Origin: Bacteroidales bacterium
GTDB taxonomy: Bacteria > Bacteroidota > Bacteroidia > Bacteroidales > UBA12077
Assembly: GCA_021740225.1 (NCBI GenBank)
Contig: JAIPAF010000005.1
Span: 1 to 32,564, forward strand
Direction of reading: 5' to 3'
Length of the DNA: 32,564 nucleotides
Made by a program: the position numbers and the translations under genes. The notes under the pieces are model-generated. The model worked only from the letters and a program-made list of their open reading frames with translations. It was not told the origin of the DNA and did no database searches. Shown one piece after another: positions 25,848 to 32,564 of this stretch. Numbering within the stretch: the first letter of the stretch is position 1; each line of letters begins with the position of its first letter.

Positions 25848-26270
25848 TTACGAAATTTTTCGTTCCAAAAATGACTGTAATATAATGGTTGCACTTATTT
25901 TATCAACGTTTGCCTTGTTTTGTCTTTGTTTCTTTTTCATACCTCCCTGTAACATAGCATCTTGTGCCATCCTGGAGGTAAACCTTTCATCCTCCAGTTC
26001 AACAGGCATATTTGGAAATTGTTCTTTCAATTTTTTTAAAAATGGTTTAATATATTGTACACTTTCTGAATCATGATTGTTCATTTGTTTGGGATAACCT
26101 ACAACAATGATCTCCACCTGTTCTTTATCTAAGTATTTGCATAAATAATCCAACAGTTCGTTGGGGTGCACAGTAGTTAATCCGTTAGCGATCATTTTCA
26201 TCGGATCGCTTACAGCCAGGCCGGCTCTTTTCTTTCCATAATCTATAGCCAATATTCTTCCCACAATCAT
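25848..26270 (-). CDS. ruvX: Putative pre-16S rRNA nuclease / Holliday-junction resolvase homologue (RuvX/YqgF)
   Basis: 140 residues with an RNase H-like fold. Acidic site residues include D10 (RILAIDYGKKRAGLAVSDP), with VVGYP, ELEDERFTS and the C-terminal KANVDKISATIIL following in family order. YqgF of E. coli is linked to 5' maturation of 16S rRNA; a Holliday-junction role is older and less certain. It starts at ATG 26270 and is followed by def after four bases. A -7-like box at 26300-26307 lies between it and the thioredoxin terminator, so the ruvX-def pair probably has its own promoter. Confidence 0.94.
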   Translation of the reverse strand: MIVGRILAIDYGKKRAGLAVSDPMKMIANGLTTVHPNELLDYLCKYLDKEQVEIIVVGYPKQMNNHDSESVQYIKPFLKKLKEQFPNMPVELEDERFTSRMAQDAMLQGGMKKKQRQNKANVDKISATIILQSFLERKIS

Positions 26271-26299
26271 CGGGTTTTAAACAACATTTTCCGACCAAG

Positions 26300-26307
26300 C
26301 AAATATA
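26300..26307 (-). promoter_or_regulatory. Putative -7 box for ruvX-def
   Basis: Read on the minus strand the sequence is TATATTTG, matching TAnnTTTG, 29 bases before the ruvX ATG and just downstream of the thioredoxin terminator. The -33 region falls in the terminator arm and has no TTTG. Confidence 0.45.
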
Positions 26308-26313
26308 TAAAAT

Positions 26314-26346
26314 AAAAAAAGCCGATGGCATACATCAGCTTTTTTT
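26314..26346 (-). terminator. Rho-independent terminator of the thioredoxin gene
   Basis: Seven A then GCCGATG (26314-26327) pair with CATCAGC and seven T (26333-26346), with one mismatch and a five-base loop. On the minus strand the hairpin ends in a T-run, 26 bases after the thioredoxin stop. It is symmetrical, so it could also stop plus-strand transcription. Confidence 0.88.
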
Positions 26347-26371
26347 ATATAAATCATTGCACTGAGGATAA

Positions 26372-26737
26372 TTAGTTATTGTTCTCCACTTTCAGTACGT
26401 CCTTAATGGCTTTTTCTAAAGTATCTTTCGGTAAAGCACCCTGAGCCATCTGTGGTTGTTCTTCCTGTGGAATAAACAAAATTGATGGAATGCTCCTTAT
26501 GCCAAACATTGCTGCAAGTTCCTGCTGATCTTCCGTGTCTATACGAAAGACGTCAATTTTCCCTTCGTATTCCTGAGAAATTTCTTCCAGCACCGGTTCT
26601 ACTATTTTACAAGGTTGACACCAGTCCGCATAAAAATCAATGATGGCCGGTTTATCTCCTTCAAATTTCCATTCCTGGTTTTCTTCGAAGTTAAATACCT
26701 TTTCTTTGAATGTTTCTTTTGTTAAATTTTCAATCAT
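26372..26737 (-). CDS. Thioredoxin with a WCQPC active site
   Basis: 121 residues, a single thioredoxin fold. The redox site is C40-Q41-P42-C43 within FYADWCQPCKIVEPVL; the standard bacterial site is WCGPC. The cis-Pro loop is RSIPS with P84. There is no signal peptide, so it should act in the cytoplasm as a disulfide reductase. The Gln in the active site may shift redox potential or partner choice. It is a single-gene unit, divergent from cca across a 208-base gap, and ends at a strong terminator. Confidence 0.93.
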   Translation of the reverse strand: MIENLTKETFKEKVFNFEENQEWKFEGDKPAIIDFYADWCQPCKIVEPVLEEISQEYEGKIDVFRIDTEDQQELAAMFGIRSIPSILFIPQEEQPQMAQGALPKDTLEKAIKDVLKVENNN

Positions 26738-26945
26738 TACGCTTTTGTTTTTTCTATTTACACAATTTTAAGTAACCAACAATTTATAGTTTTAAATGTT
26801 CGTCAACATAAACACAAACCCTATACCAAATTTTATGAGGCTTATTATAAGAAGTGGATTTTATGAAAAAAATATTTATTTTGCCCTATTTTATTTTAAT
26901 GGAGAAATTTTGACATAAAACTTGAACAAATTGTCATATTTAGAT

Positions 26946-28391
26946 ATGAAGAAAAGTCTTAATCATCCTATATTTCAAGTTGTGTCAGATATGGTCGAGG
27001 CTGATGACTTAACAGCCTTTGCTATAGGAGGATATGTTCGGGATATTTTTCTGGGCCGTCCTTCAAAAGATATTGATATAGTGGTATTGGGAAGTGGTAT
27101 TGAATTGGCCAAAAGAGTTGCTCATAAATTGAATATTAAGGATATCGCTGTTTACAAGAATTTTGGCACGGCGATGTTACATTATAAAGATGTTGAGGTA
27201 GAATTTGTCGGTGCACGCAGGGAATCTTACAGGAGTGACAGCAGAAAACCTGTTGTGGAAAATGGCACATTGGAAGATGATCAAAAAAGGAGAGATTTTA
27301 CCATCAATGCCATGGCGCTTTGTTTGAATAAAAAGCATTACGGAGAATTAACAGATCCTTTTAATGGTTTAAAAGATTTGAAGAATAGAACACTTCGTAC
27401 GCCCCTGGACCCTCAACAGACTTTCTCGGATGATCCGTTGAGAATGATACGGGCAGTGAGGTTTGCATCGCAACTTAATTTCAGGATCGGAGATAAGACC
27501 TATCAGGCTATTGTAGCCAATGCCAAACGCATTCAGATTGTTTCCAATGAACGTATCATGGATGAAGTGCACAAGATACTTCTTTCACCTAAGCCATCGG
27601 TTGGTTTGATACATATGGAGAAAACAGGCCTTTTGAAGGAGTTTTTACCTGAAGTGGCCAGTTTAAAAGGGGTTGAAGTCAGAGAGGATTTCAAACACAA
27701 GGATAATTTTCTTCATACCGCAAAAGTTGTGGATAATGTAGGCAAAATGAGTGATAAACTATGGCTTCGATGGGCAGCATTGTTGCATGATATTGGAAAG
27801 CCTCCCACCAAAAGATTTTCAAAGGAACAGGGCTGGACTTTTCACGGTCATGATTATGTGGGGCAGAAAATGGTTCCGGAGATTTTTAGAAGGCTCCGGC
27901 TGCCTATGAATGAAAAGATGAAATATGTCAGGAAGTTGGTGGCTCTGCATTTAAGACCTATCGCCCTGGTAGATGAGGAGGTTACGGATTCTGCCATACG
28001 AAGGCTGTTATTTGATGCCGGAAGCGATGTAGAGGATTTGATGTTGCTTTGTGAAGCCGATATTACCTCGAAAAATGATAAGAAGGTGCGTAGGTATATC
28101 AATAATTTCCGCCGCGTAAGAAAAAAAATGAAAGAAATTGAAGAAAAGGACCGCATCAGAAACTTTCAGCCTCCTATAAAAGGAGAAACCATTATGAATA
28201 CCTTTAATATCCAACCCGGAAAGAATGTGGGTATCATTAAAAATGCCATTAAAGAGGCCATTCTTGACGGAAAGATTTCAAATAATTACAATGAGGCTTA
28301 TGGTTTTATGCTTGAAAAGGGTAAAGAGCTTGGGCTTACGCCGGTTAATAACCGAGATCGCCAGGCTGACACCAGTGAAAGTCAAGAATGA
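26946..28391 (+). CDS. cca: CCA tRNA nucleotidyltransferase with HD domain
   Basis: 481 residues from ATG 26946. It adds or repairs the 3' CCA of tRNAs. The nucleotidyltransferase head has GGYVRD (28-33) and the metal-binding D42-x-D44 (KDIDIVV). The RRDFTINAMAL motif and SDDPLRMIRAVRFA follow. An HD phosphohydrolase domain lies around residue 281 (LLHDIGKPPT). The layout fits the HD-containing class II enzymes annotated as CCA-adding in Bacteroidota; a poly(A)- or A-adding role is less likely but cannot be ruled out. The in-frame TTG at 26922 is an alternative start. The last 47 bases overlap the 3' end of the convergent nuclease-like gene. Confidence 0.94.
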   Translation: MKKSLNHPIFQVVSDMVEADDLTAFAIGGYVRDIFLGRPSKDIDIVVLGSGIELAKRVAHKLNIKDIAVYKNFGTAMLHYKDVEVEFVGARRESYRSDSRKPVVENGTLEDDQKRRDFTINAMALCLNKKHYGELTDPFNGLKDLKNRTLRTPLDPQQTFSDDPLRMIRAVRFASQLNFRIGDKTYQAIVANAKRIQIVSNERIMDEVHKILLSPKPSVGLIHMEKTGLLKEFLPEVASLKGVEVREDFKHKDNFLHTAKVVDNVGKMSDKLWLRWAALLHDIGKPPTKRFSKEQGWTFHGHDYVGQKMVPEIFRRLRLPMNEKMKYVRKLVALHLRPIALVDEEVTDSAIRRLLFDAGSDVEDLMLLCEADITSKNDKKVRRYINNFRRVRKKMKEIEEKDRIRNFQPPIKGETIMNTFNIQPGKNVGIIKNAIKEAILDGKISNNYNEAYGFMLEKGKELGLTPVNNRDRQADTSESQE

Positions 28392-29433
28392 CCGGTAAGT
28401 GATCGCTGAATCCTCCTTGATACCGGTAACCCGAATAGGTACGAAAGGGCTTTGTACCGGTGTATTTCTCATCTTCTGTAATCAAAAACGGAGTCAGCAT
28501 AATATGCGCATCATTTTGGGAGGTCTTCAAACCTGCGTTTTTGGTCAGCAGGCTACCCGATACATGATACTGATCAAAAATCTGCCAGAAACCCTGGTAT
28601 TTATATGATCCATAGGGAAGTTTTTTCCAGTGACTGGAGAGATTATACATTTTATCGGTTTGTACTGAATCAAGATTGTTTTGTGTCTTAAGATACTTTG
28701 TTAAACTTTCGGCTTCCGGTAGTTCATTGAAATCGCCGGCAGCCACTATGGAAGATTCAGGGTTGTTTTTGAAAAGGGAATCAATATGGTGGCGCAGTAC
28801 CTGGGCGGCTATTATGCGTTTGGGGCGGCTTTGCAATTCTCCCTGCCATTTGGAGGGCCAGTGGTTGAAAAAGATGTGGAGGGTATCGGAAGCTTGAACT
28901 GTTCCTTTGATGTACAGTATATCTCTTGTTCTTTCAAATTGCTCGGGAAGGGGTACGGAAATATACCGGAACGACACAGGCTGAAACTTTTCTTCCCGGT
29001 AGATTGCAGCAACATCTATTCCTCTGAAGTCGGGCGATTCGTTATGTATTATTTTGTATTGATATTTGGAAAAGGGCGTACGGTGAAGCAGGTCCTCCAG
29101 GACTTTTCTGTTTTCGATCTCACAAAAGCCTACCAGTCCGGGAGGCCCCCATCCGCCTGCTGAAACAATGACCTTATAGATATTTTCAATTTTATTGCGG
29201 TATCTATACCCATTCCACCGTCTTATTCCTGAGGGTGTGAATTCCTCGTCTCCGGTCAACGGATCGTTGACTGTGTCGAATACATTTTCGACATTATAGA
29301 ACATTACCCGCAGGGTCCGGTTTTTCTCCGGATCGAACGAAGGAGCTTGCTCCTGCGCAAAGAGGGAGGGAAGACAAATCGTATTTATCCAGAATAACAC
29401 AATCCATATCCGCAAAGAGTTTATCATGCTCAT
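28345..29433 (-). CDS. Secreted endonuclease/exonuclease/phosphatase-family protein
   Basis: 362 residues. A signal peptide is predicted to about residue 26 (WINTICLPSLFAQ). The EEP fold shows RVMFYNVENVFD near the start, the metal-binding Glu in GFCEIENRKVL, FRGIDVAAIYR, AAGDFNEL, and the catalytic Asp-His in GGFSDHLPV. This points to a metal-dependent phosphodiesterase or nuclease in the periplasm or outside the cell; the substrate (DNA, nucleotide, sphingolipid or phosphoinositide) is unknown. ATG 29433 overlaps the stop of the upstream lipoprotein gene as ATGA, implying translational coupling. Its 3' end runs 47 bases into the convergent cca gene. Confidence 0.9.
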   Translation of the reverse strand: MSMINSLRIWIVLFWINTICLPSLFAQEQAPSFDPEKNRTLRVMFYNVENVFDTVNDPLTGDEEFTPSGIRRWNGYRYRNKIENIYKVIVSAGGWGPPGLVGFCEIENRKVLEDLLHRTPFSKYQYKIIHNESPDFRGIDVAAIYREEKFQPVSFRYISVPLPEQFERTRDILYIKGTVQASDTLHIFFNHWPSKWQGELQSRPKRIIAAQVLRHHIDSLFKNNPESSIVAAGDFNELPEAESLTKYLKTQNNLDSVQTDKMYNLSSHWKKLPYGSYKYQGFWQIFDQYHVSGSLLTKNAGLKTSQNDAHIMLTPFLITEDEKYTGTKPFRTYSGYRYQGGFSDHLPVILDFHWCQPGDLGY

Positions 29434-30851
29434 TCTTTTTTTGTTCCCGTTCCCGGGATGTATTCGTAGGCTCCGAGGTCGGGTGCTTCATCCGAATTTC
29501 TCCTGTTGTTCATTATATCCTTGGAATAAATTTCTCCGGTTTCCACGTCTCCTGTATCTATTGCAGGTGATAAAGTATCAAGCCTGAAATTATAATCCTC
29601 TATGGAAATGAAGCCGGGGTCTTCATTTTCAATAATGTGCTCATAATTTCTGTTCGTGGTTTGGATTTCCTCTCCGGTTTTGATCAGACAATGCTCAAAC
29701 CTGTAATTTAATACTCCAGAAGATTTTAAAGAATCGAATCCTATTTCATATCCATTGTTGCCGTAAATGATGCAGTTGTTAAACCGGGCTTTTTTGAGGG
29801 CTCTTCCCTGTTTTTCTTCATTATAGTTGTTTAGAAGCAACGATGGGGTATGCCTTGTTGCACTTGTCCAATAATTTGCGATGGTGGTGTGGTAAAATTC
29901 GTATGATCCTCCTAAAGTGAGCGCTACCGCGTATTCCCCACAGTCACTGATAACATTGTTGTAGGCTTTGATGGTGGTTCCTTGTGCATAGATACCGGCA
30001 TAGGTCATGTGTTCAATCTTTGAATTTGATAGTGTTAAGGTGGGGGATGCAGTACTGCCCAAGGTATCCACCTGTATCCCGATAATGGCATTTTTGATAT
30101 TGGTGTAGTTGATAACGTTGTTGTGGCTCCCAGGCATAAGCCAAACCCCATCCCATTGTCCGGGGGTATCGCTGTACTCCTCTTCCAGCCGATCACTGGT
30201 AAAAAGCACGGGATCCTCTTTGGTGCCATCGCTGATTAGGCTGCCTGCCACATAAAATCGGGAATTCCTGTGGAAATGGACTTTGGTGCCTGGTTTAATG
30301 GTAAGGGTATGTTGGGTGTCCACCAATGCTGAATTATAAACCAAATAAGGTTTGTCAGCTTGCCAGGTCTGTGTTTTAAGCACTTCCCCGTTTATCAGAT
30401 GGACATCCTGTCCCCAGGCTACCAGTTTGATATCCTGTGTATTTCCATTGGTGTTGAGGATCACTGAATCCTTAACCACCAAAGGATTATTGTCGTTGTT
30501 TGGTTCAATGGTAACTTCTACAAAAATGTACAGGCTGTCATTGGCATTGAGCTCTATGTTGGACATACCGGATGTTTGGGTGCCATCAATGTTGAGCCGG
30601 TAATCGGAGTCTTTACCCCCGGCAAGTTTTATGGTATTTATGTTGATCTTTTTATTATACGGATTCTTTACAGTGAACTTTTTGGTCGTTGAGCCAATGG
30701 TTGTGAATACCGTATCAAACATAACTGTATCCGTGGAAAAACTCAGCTTCACGGAAGGGTCGTCAACAAATCCCTCTTCTTCGCAAGAGATTAAAAGTCC
30801 ACAAAAAACGGATATAATGGTCAGCAGAATGAAAGTCTTTCTTTCGTACAC
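29430..30851 (-). CDS. Right-handed beta-helix lipoprotein
   Basis: 473 residues starting at GTG 30851; no in-frame ATG gives a complete signal sequence. A lipoprotein signal ends in LLISC with lipidated C23, followed by acidic residues (EEEGF). Residues about 35-150 form an Ig-like domain (FDTVFTTIGSTTKKFTVKNP). Parallel beta-helix repeats of the polygalacturonase/PbH1 type occupy about 170-400 (NVINYTNIKNAIIGIQVD, SKIEHMTYAGIYAQG, AYNNVISDCGEYAVALTLGG). The C-terminus PDLGAYEYIPG is typical of the family. No catalytic residues can be named; it may bind or cut polysaccharide at the outer membrane. Its stop overlaps the start of the EEP gene by ATGA, so the two probably work together. Confidence 0.88.
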   Translation of the reverse strand: MYERKTFILLTIISVFCGLLISCEEEGFVDDPSVKLSFSTDTVMFDTVFTTIGSTTKKFTVKNPYNKKININTIKLAGGKDSDYRLNIDGTQTSGMSNIELNANDSLYIFVEVTIEPNNDNNPLVVKDSVILNTNGNTQDIKLVAWGQDVHLINGEVLKTQTWQADKPYLVYNSALVDTQHTLTIKPGTKVHFHRNSRFYVAGSLISDGTKEDPVLFTSDRLEEEYSDTPGQWDGVWLMPGSHNNVINYTNIKNAIIGIQVDTLGSTASPTLTLSNSKIEHMTYAGIYAQGTTIKAYNNVISDCGEYAVALTLGGSYEFYHTTIANYWTSATRHTPSLLLNNYNEEKQGRALKKARFNNCIIYGNNGYEIGFDSLKSSGVLNYRFEHCLIKTGEEIQTTNRNYEHIIENEDPGFISIEDYNFRLDTLSPAIDTGDVETGEIYSKDIMNNRRNSDEAPDLGAYEYIPGTGTKKE

Positions 30852-30941
30852 CTGTAAATATCCTGTTGGTTTAAAAAATAACGAATTTCTCTAACAAATA
30901 TTAGATGAAATTTCAGAAAAGGAAATCCCCGTGCCTCGATG

Positions 30942-31337
30942 TTATTTTACCTTGATTTCTTTGGAGTTTTCCCACAGTCCGTGTATGTTGCAGTACGAGG
31001 TAGCGATCAATGTCCCTGCCTTGTTGGTTTTGAATTCACTAACCACCGAGTGGTTGGTATAAACCGGGCCCTGGTTGGCTCCGTCAACCGATTCCCCGTG
31101 AGCCGTAAATTCAAAATTACCGATGTGGTAGGCAAATTTATCTCCTTCGGGTTTGAAATAAAGTTGTATCCAGCGAATGTGGTGTTCAGTAGTATTCGGG
31201 TGGGCAATTTCTTTTCCCAGGGAAACCTTTACCTGGAATATTTCGCCGGCATTCACTTGATCTGCGCATTCAATAGCCGGCACATGCTTTTCTTCTTTCC
31301 AGTTTGCGCTTTGGAACATTTTACCTATTGTTGTCAT
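30942..31337 (-). CDS. Class II superoxide reductase (desulfoferrodoxin catalytic domain, neelaredoxin)
   Basis: 131 residues from ATG 31337. It reduces superoxide to hydrogen peroxide without releasing oxygen, a defence typical of anaerobes. The single Fe site is complete: H18 (EKHVP), H46 and H52 (HPNTTEHHIRW), C116 and H119 (CNIHGLW). E16 and K17, which tune the open coordination position, are also present. The N-terminal rubredoxin-like Cys4 domain of desulfoferrodoxin is absent, making it class II. The frame is open to a TTG at 31382, but this lies upstream of the -7-like box at 31370-31377; ATG 31319 is another possible start. It is divergent from the Tat-tagged radical SAM gene. Confidence 0.96.
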   Translation of the reverse strand: MTTIGKMFQSANWKEEKHVPAIECADQVNAGEIFQVKVSLGKEIAHPNTTEHHIRWIQLYFKPEGDKFAYHIGNFEFTAHGESVDGANQGPVYTNHSVVSEFKTNKAGTLIATSYCNIHGLWENSKEIKVK

Positions 31338-31369
31338 AGTTGAGAGGTTTTTGTTAAACAATCTACTAT

Positions 31370-31377
31370 CAAAGGTA
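31370..31377 (-). promoter_or_regulatory. Putative -7 box for superoxide reductase
   Basis: Read on the minus strand the sequence is TACCTTTG, an exact TAnnTTTG match 32 bases before ATG 31337. The nearest upstream TTTG is about 14 bases away, closer than the expected 19-21, so the -33 element is weak. Confidence 0.45.
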
Positions 31378-31462
31378 TACAAATTTTAAGACAAATTGAA
31401 GGCTTGTAAAATTTTAGTATATTAAATTTCGTTACTTTCAAAAAACCGATTGTTCTTTTGTC

Positions 31463-32564
31463 ATGGTGTTTTTGATAAACGATATCTCTTCCCGCAGAAA
31501 ATTCCTCAAACGGTTCACTGGCTTGTTGTTTTTTCTTTTGCCCATTAGCCACTTGTTCTCCTGGGCTTTTTCAACTACAAAAGGATCCCGTCGATTTATG
31601 GATTCTTTTGGCAATACTGCCAGCCCGGTGACGAAGCAGCCGGGGAACAAATCCTTTGAGCCTCGCTATCTGGAGCTGCACCGCTCCGGAGAACTGAAGC
31701 GCAGGGGCAATATCTTGTGGGAGATGATGAACATTTGTGACCTATGTCCCCGGGAATGTGAGAATAATAGGCTGGATGGCCAGAAAGGCGATTGCGGTTC
31801 CACTTCCCGGTTGATGATCTCTTCATTCAACCCCCATTTTGGAGAAGAAGAATCTCTGGTAGGTGACGGTGGGTCGGGTACCATTTTCATGACCCACTGC
31901 AGTCTGCGGTGTGTATACTGCATCAACTGGCAGATAAGTAGGGAAGGAAGGGGAGAGAATCGGAACATTGATGAACTGGCTTCCATGATGCTGCGTTTGC
32001 AGAACATCGGATGCAAAAATATCAATGTGGTTACCCCTACGCATTACTCTCCCCATATTTTGCTGGCATTGGATAAAGCGGCGAAGCAAGGATTAAGAAT
32101 TCCCCTTGTGTACAATACAAGCGGATATGAGAAGGTGGAAGTGCTGAAACTTCTTGATGGGGTAGTAGACATTTATCTCCCCGATTTCAAATATTTTCAG
32201 AGCAGCATGGCTGCCAAATATTCTTCGGGAGCCCGTGAATATCCTGAAATGGCAAAAGCAGCCCTGCTGGAAATGCATCGCCAGGTTGGTGTAGCCAGAC
32301 CTGCAGACAACGGCCTGATGTACAAGGGTCTGATGATTCGGCATCTTGTTCTCCCCAACGGAGTGAGCGGAACAAAGGATGTTATTGAATGGGTGGCCAG
32401 AATTCTGCCTAAAGATACCTATTTCCACCTCATGGCACAGTATCAGCCTGCCTATGAGGCAGATCAATATTCTCAGATCAACCGGCGAATTACACGCAGG
32501 GAGTATCAGGAGGCTGTCAGTCATGCCCAAAAAATGGGTTTGGCCAATTTGGATGTGCAGGGAA
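31463..32564 (+). CDS. Radical SAM protein, COG1313/PflA-like, with twin-arginine signal; C-terminus off the right edge
   Basis: 367 codons from ATG 31463 to the window edge without a stop. Residues 10-16 read SRRKFLK, an exact twin-arginine consensus, followed by a hydrophobic stretch (FTGLLFFLLPISHLFSWAFS). An N-terminal cysteine cluster C92-x2-C95-x3-C99 and C111 (CDLCPREC, GDCG) precedes the radical SAM triad C146-x3-C150-x2-C153 (CSLRCVYC). This order fits the COG1313 group of PflA/PflX-like iron-sulfur proteins. Later motifs include VVTPTHYSPH, YNTSGYE and VDIYLPDFKY. The substrate is unknown; some relatives are annotated as pyruvate formate-lyase activating enzyme homologues. It is divergent from superoxide reductase. 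A Met at 31598 would give a protein without the signal. Confidence 0.88.
   Translation, partial: MVFLINDISSRRKFLKRFTGLLFFLLPISHLFSWAFSTTKGSRRFMDSFGNTASPVTKQPGNKSFEPRYLELHRSGELKRRGNILWEMMNICDLCPRECENNRLDGQKGDCGSTSRLMISSFNPHFGEEESLVGDGGSGTIFMTHCSLRCVYCINWQISREGRGENRNIDELASMMLRLQNIGCKNINVVTPTHYSPHILLALDKAAKQGLRIPLVYNTSGYEKVEVLKLLDGVVDIYLPDFKYFQSSMAAKYSSGAREYPEMAKAALLEMHRQVGVARPADNGLMYKGLMIRHLVLPNGVSGTKDVIEWVARILPKDTYFHLMAQYQPAYEADQYSQINRRITRREYQEAVSHAQKMGLANLDVQG

Noticed and set aside
26738-26945. Promoters for the divergent thioredoxin and cca genes
   Set aside because: Several partial TAnnTTTG-like matches occur in this AT-rich gap, but none has six matching bases with a correctly spaced TTG.
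31596-32530. Several minus-strand frames of 62-145 residues at the right edge
   Set aside because: They are antisense to the plus-strand radical SAM gene, which has no stop in the window and carries clear cysteine motifs.
1-32564. CRISPR arrays, tRNA or rRNA genes, prophage or transposase genes
   Set aside because: No regularly spaced direct repeats, tRNA T-loop patterns, rRNA segments or transposase motifs were seen on either strand.

Overview
The window looks like a chromosomal segment of a member of the Bacteroidota, most likely an anaerobic or microaerophilic Bacteroidales/Marinilabiliales-type organism. The evidence is as follows. The DNA is moderately AT-rich and several genes are preceded by -7 boxes of the TAnnTTTG type used by the Bacteroidota sigma factor; one has a matching -33 TTG. 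Shine-Dalgarno sequences are weak or absent. There is a short stand-alone RRM RNA-binding protein, an ExbB-ExbD-TonB operon, a TamB gene divergent from tsaD, a class II superoxide reductase, and a double-receiver PEP/pyruvate-binding protein of a type I remember from Bacteroides-like genomes. The lineage is an inference from gene content. I saw no rRNA, tRNA, CRISPR array, phage gene or insertion-sequence transposase.

Layout, left to right. (1) 1-2851, minus: the first 950 residues of a large protein with two receiver-like domains and a PPDK_N ATP-grasp domain; its C-terminus runs off the left edge. (2) 2852-5295, plus: a 355-bp divergent intergenic region with a long imperfect hairpin, then ychF, a guanidinium exporter of the Gdx type, and an RRM protein with its own promoter and terminator. 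(3) 5335-11896, minus: tonB-exbD-exbB and the giant envelope protein TamB. (4) 11966-16390, plus: tsaD, hisS, an imperfect inverted-repeat element, and hutH. (5) 16623-19253, minus: alaS. (6) 19410-25231, plus: a compact run of two tandem paralogous M23 endopeptidases, a secreted beta-propeller protein, a MerR-type regulator, a Nif3 protein and a coiled-coil zinc-ribbon protein, closed by a strong bidirectional terminator. (7) 25289-26737, minus: def, ruvX and a thioredoxin. (8) 26946-28391, plus: CCA tRNA nucleotidyltransferase. (9) 28345-31337, minus: a secreted exonuclease/endonuclease/phosphatase-family protein that overlaps the 3' end of cca, a beta-helix lipoprotein coupled to it by an ATGA overlap, and superoxide reductase. 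(10) 31463 to the right edge, plus: a COG1313-type radical SAM protein with a textbook twin-arginine motif at its N-terminus.

Most genes are core housekeeping: translation fidelity (hisS, alaS, tsaD, cca, def, ychF), envelope assembly and energisation (TamB, TonB/ExbBD, M23 peptidases) and oxygen defence (superoxide reductase, thioredoxin). The points I find most worth follow-up are the Tat-tagged radical SAM protein, the double-receiver ATP-grasp protein with no visible phosphohistidine motif, the gap-free tandem M23 pair with its propeller partner, the Nif3/zinc-ribbon pair that recurs in distant phyla, and the inverted-repeat element at 14671-14820. I see no clearly new multi-gene defence or metabolic system.
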